Shown piece after piece: positions 34,316-46,763 of a DNA stretch of 64,000 nucleotides. The stretch is from Hydnum rufescens UP504 (taxonomy: Eukaryota > Basidiomycota > Agaricomycetes > Cantharellales > Hydnaceae), in contig MU129081.1 of the NCBI GenBank assembly GCA_014904985.1, forward strand, positions 5,801-69,800. The letters run 5' to 3'. Each line of letters begins with the position of its first letter. Position 1 is the stretch's first letter. The position numbers were made by a program, and so were the translations under genes. The notes below the pieces were generated by a model. The model saw only the letters and a program-made list of their open reading frames with translations, did no database searches and was not told where the DNA came from.

Positions 34316-35720
34316 CTATATGAATTGCATGTCAGTACGGGTTAACCGTCTCCCAAAAGCATACTGCAACATACACTGTGATTCGGGAGACAAATGGTCC
34401 TCTGTATGACGGGCCTGTGATGACGTCCGCGAGATGGCTGCCCCGACCCACGAGTCCGCAGAGCGTGCCGAGTGTCGACTATCTCGTCGGTTGACAGAAG
34501 AGACTCCCCCATATGCCGGTATGGTCAGGAAAACTGGTAGGCGTGAGTGGCTGGGGCAACACAATCTCGAGTGTATTCCGTATGTGAGGAAGATGAGGGG
34601 CACCTCTGGGCCGTGAACCATTCTGACGAGACGGAGAAGGACTACCGGACGAGGAATGTATCGAAGAAGGCAAAGAAGAGGCATATGAATTTCGTAGAGA
34701 TGCGTGACGCAAACGAGGAGGGCGAAGACTGGGAGACGGAGACTGTGATGAAGGTGGATGGGGCGACAAAGACGAGTGAGGATAAGGCGAGGGTGATGAT
34801 ACGGGATAGGGTGACGACGAAGCCGAATACGGTGGGGAATCCTTCGGGTCTACAGTTCCTTCGGTCCCGAGTGACGTCGGGGTCTGTGTCCGTTCATCTG
34901 CTACTAGGGGGAATGCCGGGTCCGACGGTGAAGGGGACGAGGACGAAGGATCACTTATGACAGGGGCAGAAAACCTCACATCCTCAGCTTCATAAGTAAA
35001 AGAGGTAGGAGCCGAAGGGGGCAAGCCTTTTTCTTCGTGCTCGTTATCAGGCGGCCCAGGATCATTCCATAGGTGTGCGTGGATGAAGTTGTCGCGGGCG
35101 GGGGGTAATGGGGCTGCCTGGCGACGGTGACGCCTTCTCTGAATTAAGACCCACATGCGATAGAATGCACCAAGGACAACGACGGAGGAAACGACAGCGA
35201 CAGCGACTATTGCTGGTAAAGGTATCTTGTGAGAGCTAGTGACATCAGAATTATTGGGCGTAACGGTCGACGGTGGAGCGGAGAGCTGGGTTGTAGATGA
35301 TTGGACGGGATGGAACGATGAGGTCGGTGTACGGGACTGGGAAGGAGACACCGAGGCGGGGCGAGCCTGACTGGAGCTCCTTATGAGGTTGGATGTGGGC
35401 GACACTCCAGAAGAGAGGGAAGGGACTCTTGGAGCCGAGGGTCCTGGGCCCGTAAGGTACTCTGGGCACCCAAGGATGTCGCTCCCCGAAGAGAAGTCCG
35501 ACTCGTAATGAAAGATAAAGCCATGTTTAGAGGAGCAGAACAGACTGGTAAGCGCCGGACCCCATCGTTAGCATCTGTAGCATGGCTATCCTCAGTAAGC
35601 GAGTTGAGCCACTGACAGAAATTATTTCATGGGGAGCAGGACCTCTGGAATCAGAAAAAACGAGAGTCGAGATGTGAAAGGAGCGGTCGCCAATCAACAT
35701 AGAAAATGAAGGCACTATTG
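34316..35720 (-). CDS. Single-pass membrane protein with Ser-rich ectodomain
   Basis: On the - strand an exon ending near 35590 (GDRSFHISTLVFSDSRG, EIIS) seems to join, across an intron with a GCTAAC branch site and TTACCAG acceptor near 35545, to an exon running from FHYESDFSSGSDILGCPEYL. A Ser/Thr-rich stretch follows, then the span IPLPAIVAVAVVSSVVVLGA with a basic stop-transfer RRRHRR, then a long Ser/Pro-rich tail (SPSPSLRPP, RPRGAPHLPHIRNTLEIVLP). Topology resembles fungal cell-wall sensor-like or receptor-like proteins, but I recognise no family. A G-run near 34506-34510 may shift the end: the frame either stops at 34479 or continues to 34316. The C-terminal part is the piece found in copies 1 and 2. 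Confidence 0.6.
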
Positions 35721-36973
35721 AATTTCCATTTCCGTCCGGAGACTGCCGCCCGGCCGTCGCCTCGGTCCTGTCGTCGCCTCACAGTGTTTGTCCCACGAGC
35801 AACCACCCCGCCCTAGCTAATGATTCCTGGGAGATGTCAACCACCAAGCGCCCTCATCATAAAAATACAGCTGTCATATTTTTAAACTGACGCCGGCGAT
35901 TGCCGGAAGACTGCTTCTAGCGTCGTGCGTGCCACACCAGATTGGTCGTCGTACGTCACAACCCGTTCTGACTTAGGAAGATCCGTTTCGATGACCAATT
36001 TCTGACCCATTCTGAGAAGTTCAACCAGTCACCCGGCACTGGCGTTGGTGAAGCTACAGGTTGTGAGAGCCACAATCACTTCACGCGGACCAATGGCTGT
36101 AGGGCCACAGAGTTAATCGTCGCAGTACCCGCCGTGTCTGTTCCACTCGGTATCCGCTCCATGATGGAGATTGTGCCTCGGGTCTTTATATGTGGCCTGC
36201 TTTTGTCAATCGACGCTGGGTCCTAGAATTCCTTGGGGACAAGGCTATCTTACCATCGAAATGCAGGGCCTCTCACTCAGTTGGACCCTTGATTAAGTAA
36301 TGCACCCAAATGCCGAGTCCCCTTGAGTGAGTAGTCGCGGTGACAGCGTGGCACCGACCGCCACGAACAAGAGGTGTATTTATGGTACCAGTTTCTGACA
36401 AGCTGCTGTTTTGGTCTCCCTCCCTCTGCTGTGATTCTTTTCCTCCTTGGGACCTCCACATCGGAGTTTCAATTCTGTGCATTTTACGTCCCGAGGATCA
36501 CTGGAATGGGAATTTGGAATCCGAACTTGAAGATCGATCAAAATTAATTTGAAATACTTGGGCGTTTGCGGTATTTTTAGCTGGTCCCGCAATTTCAGGG
36601 CTGGTCACTGGGTCATCGATAGTTGCGATGCTGCCCACCGATGATCACCCACTGGCGGTTTGGGGATAGTGCTATAGTCGCACGAGGAGCCTCCGACCGA
36701 CTTTCGCAACTAGCGTATCCCTGCTTTCCTTTCGCCTTGGTGGTCATACTGTAATTATCCGCCAGAAATGTGTTTGAATGCTCTAGCCAAAATTCCGGCT
36801 ACCGTATCGCCGAAATCGAAGATATCCAATTCGGAATTGGTATAGTCTATGTCGTGCGAATAACCAATCGGCACGCGATCTCATTTTGTTTTCTGAAATG
36901 TAAGCGGGACTAAAAACTCCGCTATGAATTTGGCGTTGAGTGGGAACGGCAATTCCCGACTGAAAATAGGCCC
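35721..36973. other. Divergent intergenic region
   Basis: Lies between the - strand membrane gene and the + strand PXA gene. Only short unconvincing frames. Presumably holds both promoters and perhaps the first exon of the membrane gene. Mirrored by garbled sequence at 28130-29440. Confidence 0.5.
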
Positions 36974-38743
36974 ATGTCCACAACATCTCAGGCTGGTCCA
37001 TCTGTCTTGCGTACTTCAAGTGGGATATCCCAAGATGCACGGTCGCACCGTTCTATGAAAAGTGCGACGAGTGGCAGTTCGCACATTCCTACCACAATCC
37101 CTCTTTCGCGACGTCTCCTTCATCCGCATCAGCCAGCTGGCCCCCTCCCTCCTATATTTGTTGGTCGATCGAATGCGTTTATAAATGACCTTCCGCGCCT
37201 CAATGAGGAAATGTATGATTTCATTGCTTTGGCGTTAAGGGCCTATGTGTCTCCGTGGTGGTCCAAACTCTCTGCACGCGACAAAGAATTCGTGCCCGAA
37301 ATTTCTCTGGTTATCGTGCATGCATTACAAACATTAGAACAAAGACTGGTAGTAGCGGATCTTCCCTCCTTAATATTTTACGATATACCCACCCTCATAG
37401 TGCAGCATCAGAAAGATTATCGCGCAGCGAGCGCCAAGGTACACACATCGTACGCGTCAGATGGTGCTTCCTTGCCACGTTTGTTCCACAATTCTCAAAC
37501 CCATCTGGCTATCTCTGAGGACGGGGAATTTAACGACACTTATCTCCGCCAGGCAGTCGAACACGTCCTCAGGAGTTGTCTCCCAAAGGAGGATTGGGAG
37601 TCGGAGATGGAACGATCTATCCTCCGTGAGATCCTCGTTCGACCCATCCTTGGGAGCGTGTTACCGAAGCTTGCCCAACCCTGGTTCCTTCATACTATTG
37701 CTTTATCTCTCCTTGGTCATCCTGAGTCCTCTGAAGTAAGTACTTGGAGATATGCACGGTCTGTCAGATGGCATTCATACCATACATGCAGCTTCCACCA
37801 CCCCAGCCACCGCCGCCGCCGTCGCCACCTTCCCGAATGCTCCTTGGTGACATCGTCGTCACTATTCTCACTTTGATCCAGACGATCTCTACCTTTTGCC
37901 TCCACGCTATCGCGTTCTGTCAATCCCTGTTCTCATTAATATCAATCGTAAACGCGTTACCACCGTCAGAAAAACGCCCGCGCCATCGTGACCTGGCCAT
38001 CCCTCTAATTCTTGTACTTGGAGATGCACTATCTATGCGAGACAGAGCCACCGGCTCCGCCATTCTCTCCATTCTGGAGATCATCGCCGGTTTCTCCAGG
38101 CCCTTCCTCGATGAGTTTGTCCATCTTTCACTACGCAACGGTTCATATGCCCCCGTCTCTGACCCAAGAATATTTTAAAAGATTACTGCCATACCTCCTT
38201 TATACCAAGTTGCTTACGCCCCCACGGTTGACACGTATAGTGGTCCTCAGTAAGAAGATCCTCTTTCCCGACGGATATCCCGGCCCGCCCCCCATCGTGC
38301 CGACTCCCGAGGAGCAAGAATCCCTCCGCCTAGCTCTGGAACGGAGATTGACGGAACTAATCCCGCGTACGCACATCACATCGGTTATCCACTGTCCGTG
38401 TACAAATTGACGCCCTCCTCCCCGCCCCCCTCTCAATGGCTTCACGCAGCTGCAGTCCTTCCTTACATCGCTGGAACAACCCCGTCCACGCAACGCGCCA
38501 CGATCGCAGGCGTTCTAGAACCTTTCAGCTCGAGCGCGTGCAACTGCTCATTTGGTCATCCTTATATTTGACGCTATTCTCCTGACCCTCTTCCCGGAAA
38601 TGGGCGTGGGAGGCCCACCTACTTCTGGGGCAGCCTCGGGGGTTGGGGATGGTGAAGACACGGTGGCTAACCAAGAAGAGGATAGGGGACTTGATACACA
38701 CGTTGATGATATCGACCTGTATGAGGGCGAGGTTTCCAATTAA
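36974..38743 (+). CDS. PXA-domain protein (sorting-nexin-associated domain)
   Basis: ATG at 36974. After a Ser-rich leader, residues about 70-260 form a PXA domain (AFINDLPRLNEEMYDFI, VSPWWSKLS, RLVVADLPSLIFYDIPTLI, GEFNDTYLRQAVEHVLRSCL, EILVRPILGSVLPKLAQPWF). PXA occurs in Mdm1/SNX13-type organelle-contact and lipid-handling proteins. Inferred introns are 37736-37791, 38115-38181 and 38367-38449. They link LPPPQPPPPPSPPSRMLLGD, FSRPFLD then ELLPYLLYTKLLTPPRLT, and ELIP then PAVLPYIAGTTPS. One extra base at 38545 is needed to move from SSSACN to AHLVILIFDAILLTLFPEMG, the conserved C-terminal helix. No PX or RGS domain is seen. The gap-adjacent garbled copy at 29.4-31.15 kb is the same gene. 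Confidence 0.8.
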
Positions 38744-38985
38744 TAGTAGGCTAGTAGACACCCTCCAGATCGGGGGGGCTTCTATTCGCCATTGCAAATA
38801 TCGGGCATCCGCAAGAGCGCACACTCCAAGAATCAAGGGGCCTAACACATACAATGAAGAAAACAACAAAGTTTTTTTACTATTGAATTTCGGCTTTTCA
38901 AGGGAGTGGGGGAGTAAACCTTTCTGGCCACCTTCCGATGTCATACAGCCGTCCCAACATCAAGCAAACCCAAAAGCACTAATAT

Positions 38986-38988
<3 letters not shown>

Positions 38989-39018
<30 letters not shown>
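38989..39018. repeat. (CA)n microsatellite
   Basis: An uninterrupted CA dinucleotide run of about 15 units in the space between the PXA gene and the 6-phosphogluconolactonase 3' end. Confidence 0.95.
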
Positions 39019-39020
<2 letters not shown>

Positions 39021-39027
39021 TCTTGCG

Positions 39028-39980
39028 TTACAACTTGAATGGGGTCTTGGTATAGTTGACCTTGGCGGACGCCGCGTCGTCCACGAACCAATGAAGCGTC
39101 CCATGCGTTGGCCTGACGCGGGCCGCCGGGAGAGGCGCCTCACTACTCTCCTCGTTCCAGTCGAGCACGGTTTTCAGAATATCCTGCTTCGCCGCTCCAG
39201 TAGCCACAAATACTACACGCGCAGCACGATTGATAACCGGCTTCAGCGTAAGCGTCACTCGTCGCTTCGGAGGCTTGGGCGAGTCTTTGATAGGGGCGAC
39301 CCAGTCCAAGTCCTCGAGAAGGAGTTCGTGGTCGGGGAATAGCGATGCGGTGTGCCATCGGGGCCCATGCCAAGGAGAATGAGATCGAAGATGGGGAATT
39401 TGGCGGAGTCTTTGGGGGTGAAAACCTGGATCAGTTGATCCTGGTAGATGGCCGCCACGTCGTCCGAGAGATTGTCTAGCGCCTCCTCCCTCGTTTCCCG
39501 TGCTTCCGCCGTCTCGTTCGGTGGTGTCTCACCTAAAGCCTTAATCTGGTCGAGGAGCGCCACGTCGAGGTGGTGGATGTTTTGTGGCGGAATAGGGACT
39601 TTGGAAGTGAACTCGGCATGAACGAGTCGGTAGTTCGAGTCTTCATGGTCGAGAGGGACGATGCGCTCGTCACTGAAGAAGACATGCCTTGAATAACGGG
39701 AATCAGAAGAAAGACCAATTAAAGGCATTATACAGGAAGCATACCACTTGTCCCATCGTGCACTGGACTGTCCGACCAGGCCACCCAATTGTTTGGCCAG
39801 GGAGCCGCCGCTGATGGCGATAGTGAACTTTCCTTTCTTGTGGATGGCCTCAGTTTGCGCGTGCAGGACAAACTCTGCTAGCGCCTTGGTAAGGTGAGTC
39901 GAGTCTGGGAACGAGAACACCGTCTTCTGTGACTCCTTGAAGCTCTTCTCCGATGTTGACTTGGGTCGATTCTCTGTCAT
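39028..39980 (-). CDS. 6-phosphogluconolactonase
   Basis: Hydrolyses 6-phosphogluconolactone in the oxidative pentose phosphate pathway, cytosolic. From ATG at 39980: [16 protein letters not shown], the sugar-phosphate loop [15 protein letters not shown], an intron at 39688-39744 (57 nt, GTATGC donor) joining RWDKW to [22 protein letters not shown], and [10 protein letters not shown], the catalytic loop normally followed by HTASLFP. Here the frame slips by one base: GATGGCACACC needs one more C (run at 39354-39356) to read [14 protein letters not shown]. The final part runs [19 protein letters not shown] to FKL at 39028. Length of about 290 residues fits the family. The single C loss in an otherwise intact gene looks like a consensus error. 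Confidence 0.88.
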
Positions 39981-40114
39981 GACGAGTGGTTACAAGGGAC
40001 GGTTGAACGATGTCATATGACGGAAATACCCGGCCGCCTCCCTACAGGATGGGCGTCCCACCTGCTACAAGAGGCAACTGGCTTTGCTGCACAATCCCAT
40101 GTACTAGAATACAA

Positions 40115-43100
40115 TCATGATTCACTAAGCATCGAAATATCCTCGTCCTCAACCACAAAACTCCCAAAGTCATAGTCGTCAGACCCACTAACGGGTGGGG
40201 AACTTGATAGCGCCCTTTGTCGAGCAGCCACACCGGGCCTATCACGTCCGAACGTTTTGTTTGAACCAAAGGCACCCGTCCGCACAGGTTTACTATGAAA
40301 CTTCAGCGAGGCAGGAGCTTGAGTTAGCAACCCTTGTCGATAGATAGCGTCTTGGTCGTATCCATCAGGCGCTTGAGTGGCAGCCGCAGCGATGAACTCT
40401 CTGTCATAGTCGTCTTCGACTCCTTCAGAGTCCGTGCTACCTTGTGACACTTCGTCTCCCGAATGTTCCGCCTCCATCCCGACGAATGCATTAGGCTTGT
40501 CCCATAGCTGGTAGACGACGATTTGACCTGTGTCTAGGCCGGGGAAGTGGAGGGGGAGAAGGTCGAAGACATTGGAGTCCTACGTTCCGAGGGCGGTAGA
40601 GCAACTTCGCGGGATTCAGGAGAGGAAATCACAACGACTCTCTGCCTGCGTCTCGGACGTCTAACAGCAGGAGATCCACCGGTACTGATCTCCACAGACG
40701 TGTCAATATCCACCACCTCGTCATCGCCATTCCCTATTCTGGAGTTTCCAGGCGCGGTTCGTCTTCTGCCGGGGCCTCGAACGGGAAATGGTGAATCGAC
40801 TGAATCAATGGATGTATCGGCAGGGCGTGTGACCCACGCTTGGAAGCGCTGAAGGAGGTCCCATGTTTGTAGCGGGGTTTCGACCCTTCGCATTGGCAGG
40901 CGCAAGTTTGGACGGACGTCGGACGGGAGCCAGCGGTGCTCTACGAATAGGGCAACCTGATGGGCTTGCTCATCGTCCGAATCTGAATCAAGTAGCCAGT
41001 GACTTGCATTTGCCGAGGGTATCTTCTCACTCCAGTCGGGGGAGGGCTGAGGCCGTTTCTCCTTGGCGACATCCGATTTCGTTTCGAGGTTTGGCAAGGA
41101 TCGTTCTGGAGAGCTGGTACATGATGAAGGAATCTCAGGTGATGGCGATCGAGAGTGTCGGGACGTTGTTGCGGGGAGTACGTCTATATTGTCGTCAGAG
41201 TCGCTTGAGGCCGAGGAATCGCGCCGTGCGCGTGATTGGGGACGATCGTCTTCCGAGGATTCGTCAACAGGCATCAGATCGAGCAGATCCCTCCCGCTTC
41301 GGAAGCCATGGGACCCGTTCCGTATTGACAAAGGCTTTCCGTGAGAGACAGCTGGCGATGTGACAGTCTTCTTCGAGTTCTCGTCTTTCGATTTCGCCGC
41401 CTTCTTCTTCTTAGTTCTCTTCACTTTTGAGGTCTTTGGAGAGGCTTTCTCCGACGATGAGGTGCGCGGTTTCTTCGCCGGGGGCTGGTTAAGGTGAGCA
41501 GCAAGGTGTGCATCTGCATCAAGATCGTCGTCTTCATCATCACTATCGGCAGGTATTGCATCCAAGTGAGCAAGAGGGTTAGGTATCTTCCTTGGCATAG
41601 TCGTCTTTTTCATTGCCTTGGAAGTTGAACGATTCTTCAGTTGCTTTAGCAGAGAGGAATCCGTCGAGACCACCGGCAGGTACACTCTTCGGCTGATTAT
41701 CGCTACCTCGTTTTCGTTTCGTGTCCTTGACGTAGCCTTGGATTTCCATCACTTTCTCTCGTACTTGCGGCTTGATGTCGTCGGGTACAAGTCGCTCTAC
41801 ATCTCCGTAGAGCTCGAGTTGGTCACCTCGAAAGATGATTCGTTGCACGTCCGCATAGGCCTCCTTAGCTTTCTGGAAATTCTCTTCTTCTTTCCCTTCA
41901 GCAACCAGCACGGCGATGTGCCCATCCTTTTTACGCCCAGTGCGTCCGACTCGTTGGAGCTAGAACGAGAATTGTCAGATGCCCATAGAATAGATCTACA
42001 AATACCGCACCATTTTGATAGGCGCCTTGTGAGAATCATAGCAAACAATCAAGTCGACTTCGCCGATATCCAGACCTTCCTCGCCAATAGAAGTACACAC
42101 GAGTGTATTGAAGTCGCCCTTCTTAAATTGATTTATAACCTAGATGGACACGAGTCAGCTCGTGCCGCGATAGGGGGTCAATGAACAGCCGGATACCTCG
42201 AGTTGTTCCTTCTGCTTCAGCCCTTTGATACCCTCCTTTGAGGCTGCTTGCCCGATAAAGCGATGTGCACGAATAAGCGGATCCTGGCGGTTGAGTTCCT
42301 CCACGATCTGCTCGACAGCCTGGCGATACGACGCAAAGACCATCACCTTGCTCCCCTTCGCCAAATTCTTCTCCCGCGCGTCACTCCCAGAACCGCCATC
42401 ATCAATCTCGCTGGAAAAATGCTGAACCAGCAACGACGTGAGTTTATCAATTTTGGGGTGAACCATACGCCCAGCGCCAGCTTCAGCGGCAGCCGCTATC
42501 CTCAGTCTCTCCATATCTTGGATAAGCGCGCGGAATAATGGCTCGTTGACCAGTTTTGCCTTCTTGATCTTCTTGCCATCTGCATCTGTTGTGCCATTTG
42601 CGAGTGCTTGAAGTGTATCATAACACATTTCGATGCTCTCGGTGAGCTACTCCGTGATGGCGGGTATACATAAACAAGAATTGATTCATAAGAAGCGTGC
42701 GAGAATAAATGGATAATAACACAGGCTTACAAGGTATGACATGGCTCGCGCGAGGGAACTGAGAATAGACAGACCCCCCAAAGCCCATTTGTCCCGCGGG
42801 CCAAGGTCTCTCATCTTCAATGTCGGGCGAAATTCGTTCATTATACGCATATCGGCGCCAGGCATTATTTGGCCCAAGGGAATGTAGACTTTCTACAAAT
42901 TGTTGGACACCTGGTTTCAGCCCCGACGATGACCTGGGCAACAGATCGACGCACCTCCATAATTTTCACGATCTGGTCCCGGACCTGGGCGAATTCGGGG
43001 GGCATTTCTACCACATATTGTACCATATGCTGAGAATTCCGCATATTAGATTCCTCGCCCTTGATCCTGATAATACTGAACATCACGCATACCTTCTTAT

Positions 43101-44853
43101 GCACATAATCCCTCAAATCAAGAGCCCCCTCATCTCTGATTTCGATTTGGCTGATATGCATAGAGTCAACAATTGCCTGGACAGCTTGGGCATTTGATCC
43201 AGGTGTTGCTGTAAGTGCCAATATTCGAAAATGTGGATTCTTCACCATCATGTACCGCACGGCCGTGCAATACGCGTAATCTCCAGTGGCGCGATGGGCT
43301 TCATCCACCACGATCAATATTATAGAGGAGGGTGAAACAAGCTCATTCTTCGCAATGTCGTTCATGAACGTTTGGGCGTCATATAGAATACCCGTTTGGA
43401 TTCCCACTACATTTCAATAAGCACGTGGTCCAAACCACAGGGTAGCAAGAACAGTGAGTGAGTGAAATATAGGATCCATCGACGAAACGAACGTACAAGT
43501 CTGGAACGTGCGGCCGGTAGTAGTTGGCCGGTAAGTTCAGCTGCATCTGAGCCCGGTATCCCACATGTTTGATGGGACGCTTCAATTTGTTGCGCAACGA
43601 GGGGCTTAGTGGGGGCAAGGAAAACGATTTTGCCTTCCGGAAACCAACGGTAATCTACCCAAATCGAGCCGTCAATCCAAATAAGCGGAGGTTAGAATGA
43701 TACGACTGGGCAGAGATAGCAACATACAGTTAAGCATAACGACACCCGCAACAAACGTCTTGCCTAGACCAGTGGGCAGAGCGACGAGCGTGTTTTCGAA
43801 AAGTGCTTTTCTAACAATGTTGAATTGGTAGTCCCGCTTCGGATGATTTAAAGGATAGATCCATTCAGTTGCTGCATTCCTATCGCATTGGATTTTCATC
43901 GGGGCGGCTACAAGGGATAGTCAAAAGAAAGAAAGACTAGAAACATAGAAACACATACCGGTCTATTGAAAGGACGCGTCAGGCCATAAGTGACGTTAGA
44001 ACTTGCCGGTGAGATAGAAATGATCTTACCCATCTGGAGAAAAAATGTACAGTGAATTGAATAATCTTAAGTTACTCAACGCCACACAATCACAGACCAG
44101 GAATGAGCGCATCAGTAATTTGGTTCAAATCGAATTCTTCGCCATCATCATCAACGTCCTCTGGTGAAGCTACTGCTTTGCCTTACCCTTGGCGGATGCT
44201 GCGGTAGGTCTTAACCCGGTTTTCGCGAAAGCTGTGTGATCCCATTTCTTGGTTTTCATGGAGGACCTCCCGCCGCCGCCATTGCTAGTGGTGGACTTAG
44301 TGCGGGAGAACGGAGGACGGGGATTTGAGAGTGATGTAGTATTGGTATTCGCGCGTGGCGGGATTATTCCGCCTGTGAGTGTGGTTTGGGTGAGCTTGCT
44401 TGGTCCTGCTTTGTTGGATGTCGCGGCTTCGACGACTCTGTCGATTTCGCGAAGGGCAGCTTCGTCCATGGGGAAACCATCGGTGTCGTCGAATGTGTCA
44501 GATGAAAAATTGAGTACCGCGACCACAGGTGATGGACGGGAGCGCGCAGAATTGGCTTTCTTTGGGAAATCAAGACCCTTAATAGGGTCATCTTCATCAG
44601 GAATGGTGTAGATCGTTCGCGTCGCCGGCGGAGGTATAGGTTTTGTTGCCAACGTCTTGACCCTAGATATCGAACTTGAGTTGGAGTTTAGCTCACGTTC
44701 TATACGTGCAATTCTCGCAGCGCGACGTTCAGCCGCAGTAGTCTCGGTGGGTATCGCTTTAGGAAGTTGGGGGTGAGGAGGATTGGTCTCCAGCGCGTCA
44801 AGCTCGAGCAGGATATCAGATCCCAGCTCATCAAATTCGAACTCATCGCTCAT
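40115..44853 (-). CDS. MPH1: MPH1/FANCM-type ATP-dependent DNA helicase
   Basis: 3'-5' superfamily 2 helicase that remodels stalled forks and D-loops in the nucleus. Exon 1 from 44853 is an acidic N-terminus ([20 protein letters not shown]). Next come [35 protein letters not shown], and the helicase core [17 protein letters not shown] with Walker A LPTGLGKT near 43770. Motif block [20 protein letters not shown], then [13 protein letters not shown] near 43300, [44 protein letters not shown], and [13 protein letters not shown] near 41930. A long acidic tail ends with [18 protein letters not shown] and LLTQAPASL, typical of the fungal family. Several introns of 50-80 nt. The frame needs one-base corrections near 44175, 43374-43376 (GGG), about 42875, about 41606 and about 40580. 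These cluster in homopolymers and look technical. Confidence 0.9.
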
Positions 44854-44985
44854 CGCGGAGACGAGAGGGGGGGTAGCGCTGTGGCGCTTACTGTTGGACT
44901 TAAAGTTGAGGCACAAATAAACCACAACAAAAGCACGTGTTCAACTACATTCTGGTAACTGTCTAGTCCTTTCACTAGAAAATAG

Positions 44986-45695
44986 TTATGAGGCCGGCTT
45001 GGATCCACCCTGCTCCTTTTCAACCCTATGGAAAGTATCAACAAAGTCCCGAGGGCCAGTGATAACGAGCTGCTCACCAATCGAGCCATGAACCAGTGTA
45101 ATTCTTGACACTGCGAAAAGCTTCAATATATGCGGGGTAGTTTGAGGACAAAATCCACTTACTTTGTCCACCCGAGTCTCTGGGCATGCTCGGAAGCCGT
45201 AGTGCTCCTCTTCCCACTACGGCAATAGAAAATAATCTCCTGGTCCTTCTCTGGCCTCTCGAACCCATACGTGTTGCGGAATGAATCCGGAGATTGCTCC
45301 AAAGCCTGGGGAAGAACAGAAAGGGGAAGGTTTACTGCAGATGGATAGACCCCTGCTCCACTTCTACCACCTCTCGAACATCGATCAGCGCACGCGTCTA
45401 TTCAGACAGGACGGTCATACCGGCTATTTTATAATCCTATTATGCGACATGTAGAAAGACAACTCACCAAGGAAGGTTGTTCAGTCAGAGGCTTCAATTG
45501 TTCGTAAGTGACGACAGGAATCGGTCTCCCCGACAACACTGGAGAAGAGTACTGTCGAAGGGAAATGGGACGTGGACATGATTGTCGGAAAGTCTGTATC
45601 CCAGCGACCCCAGGTCTGACCGAAACAGACGCCAGAGAAAGGGGCAACCGGCCTGCTTTGGCTGCTCGGAGAGTAGCACGAGCGATAGATGACAT
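44986..45695 (-). CDS. Mitochondrial rhodanese-domain sulfurtransferase
   Basis: Single rhodanese domain, about 150 residues, TSTD1-like. The start at 45695 gives an Arg/Ser-rich mitochondrial leader (MSSIARATLRAAKAGRLPLS). Exons then read SGRPIPVVTYEQLKPLTEQP, LIDVREVVEV, YPSAVNLPLSVLPQALEQ, SFRNTYGFERPEKDQEIIFY, the active loop CRSGKRSTTAS (catalytic Cys) and, after introns with GTAAGT and GTGAGC donors, SVKNYTGSWLDW and VEKEQGGSKPAS. One extra base in the C run 45350-45353 separates EVEQG from VYPSAV. It would transfer sulfane sulfur to thiol acceptors. It lies on the same strand as MPH1, 133 bp upstream of it. Confidence 0.85.
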
Positions 45696-46763
45696 GGTTG
45701 TACTACTACTGTATTGGGTCGCGATCGGTCTGTGCCGAGTGCCGGACCTCTCCGTGCACAGTCCCGTCACCAGAATCTGTCAGAATCTCTCCAAGAGTGT
45801 CTGATTATGAGTGGTAGTAGTACGGGGAGAACCGGGCATGACGATCCAGAGTCCCAGGTCAACTTTCCGAAGACTGGGGGCGGCTTTCTTCCATGCAGAG
45901 GGACGAGCTCAAATTTGGATGTACCGCTGAATTGAGCCATACTCATCGTATCTCAATCGACTTGCTTGACCCATGAGGACTCCTAGTTTTCACATCTTAT
46001 GGTTTCCGTGGCTCCCACGATTCATGTGTACCCTAATGGCCAGAAGCTTATGTGGGTACTCTAGATTTGGCCTCTTCGTCATGGCTGAATTAATATTACA
46101 ATGAAATCTTCCAGAGAGAGCAACAGCAACCGCATAAGTAGGTCGCCCAGGACTGTGGGGTATACTCCATTTCTTTTCGCACACCCAACTTGTCGATATA
46201 GCGCTGACCTGGAGAGATAACGATGGGCGTCTAAGCCATTCAATCATGTGAGCCGCATTTCCGGATATGGGTGAATTACGACCGATTTGCCCGCATGCAC
46301 GTACACCAAACAAGTACAAGATATTAGTATTTGATGCACAAAGACATTTTGCGCCGCCATCTACAGGGTCGATCTTCAGGGCACATGGTGGAGGGCCTCC
46401 TGCTTGCTCCCCCAGACCAGCTACTGGCACAAGTGCTACTTCAGAGATAGTTGAACAAGGGAGATCCAGATTCCGAACATCTGCACCGAAACCTGCGTCG
46501 GAATCAAACTAGCCGACGATAGAGTTTTGGCCCGAGTCGCCCGACGCCTTGCAAGGCAACTTGGTTATTTTTCTCCATTATTAGTAGTAGTAAAAGAAAT
46601 CCCGAGCCTTTGGGGGAAGATGTCCCAGGAACATGACCAAATCCAAATATGATCGGCTGAAATTAGGTAGTGTAAAAAAAGTTTTTTCACTCTTAAGCTC
46701 AGCCTTAATAGGTTTCTCCCAAGATACTGCCAGTGGGCTCCCACTTACCCACCACTTTGCGCA
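45696..46763. other. Intergenic, no gene recognised
   Basis: Divergent promoter region between the rhodanese (-) and the ferric reductase (+). Open frames such as 45990-46430 (-) have no recognisable domains. Two GT-AG-flanked stretches exist but join nothing sensible. Confidence 0.5.

Noticed and set aside
37717..38138. - strand ORFs within the PXA gene
   Set aside because: Shadow frames of a well-supported + strand gene.
40547..41363. + strand ORFs of 101-166 codons over the MPH1 tail
   Set aside because: The - strand carries the acidic MPH1 C-terminus. The + frames are arginine/serine-rich complements.
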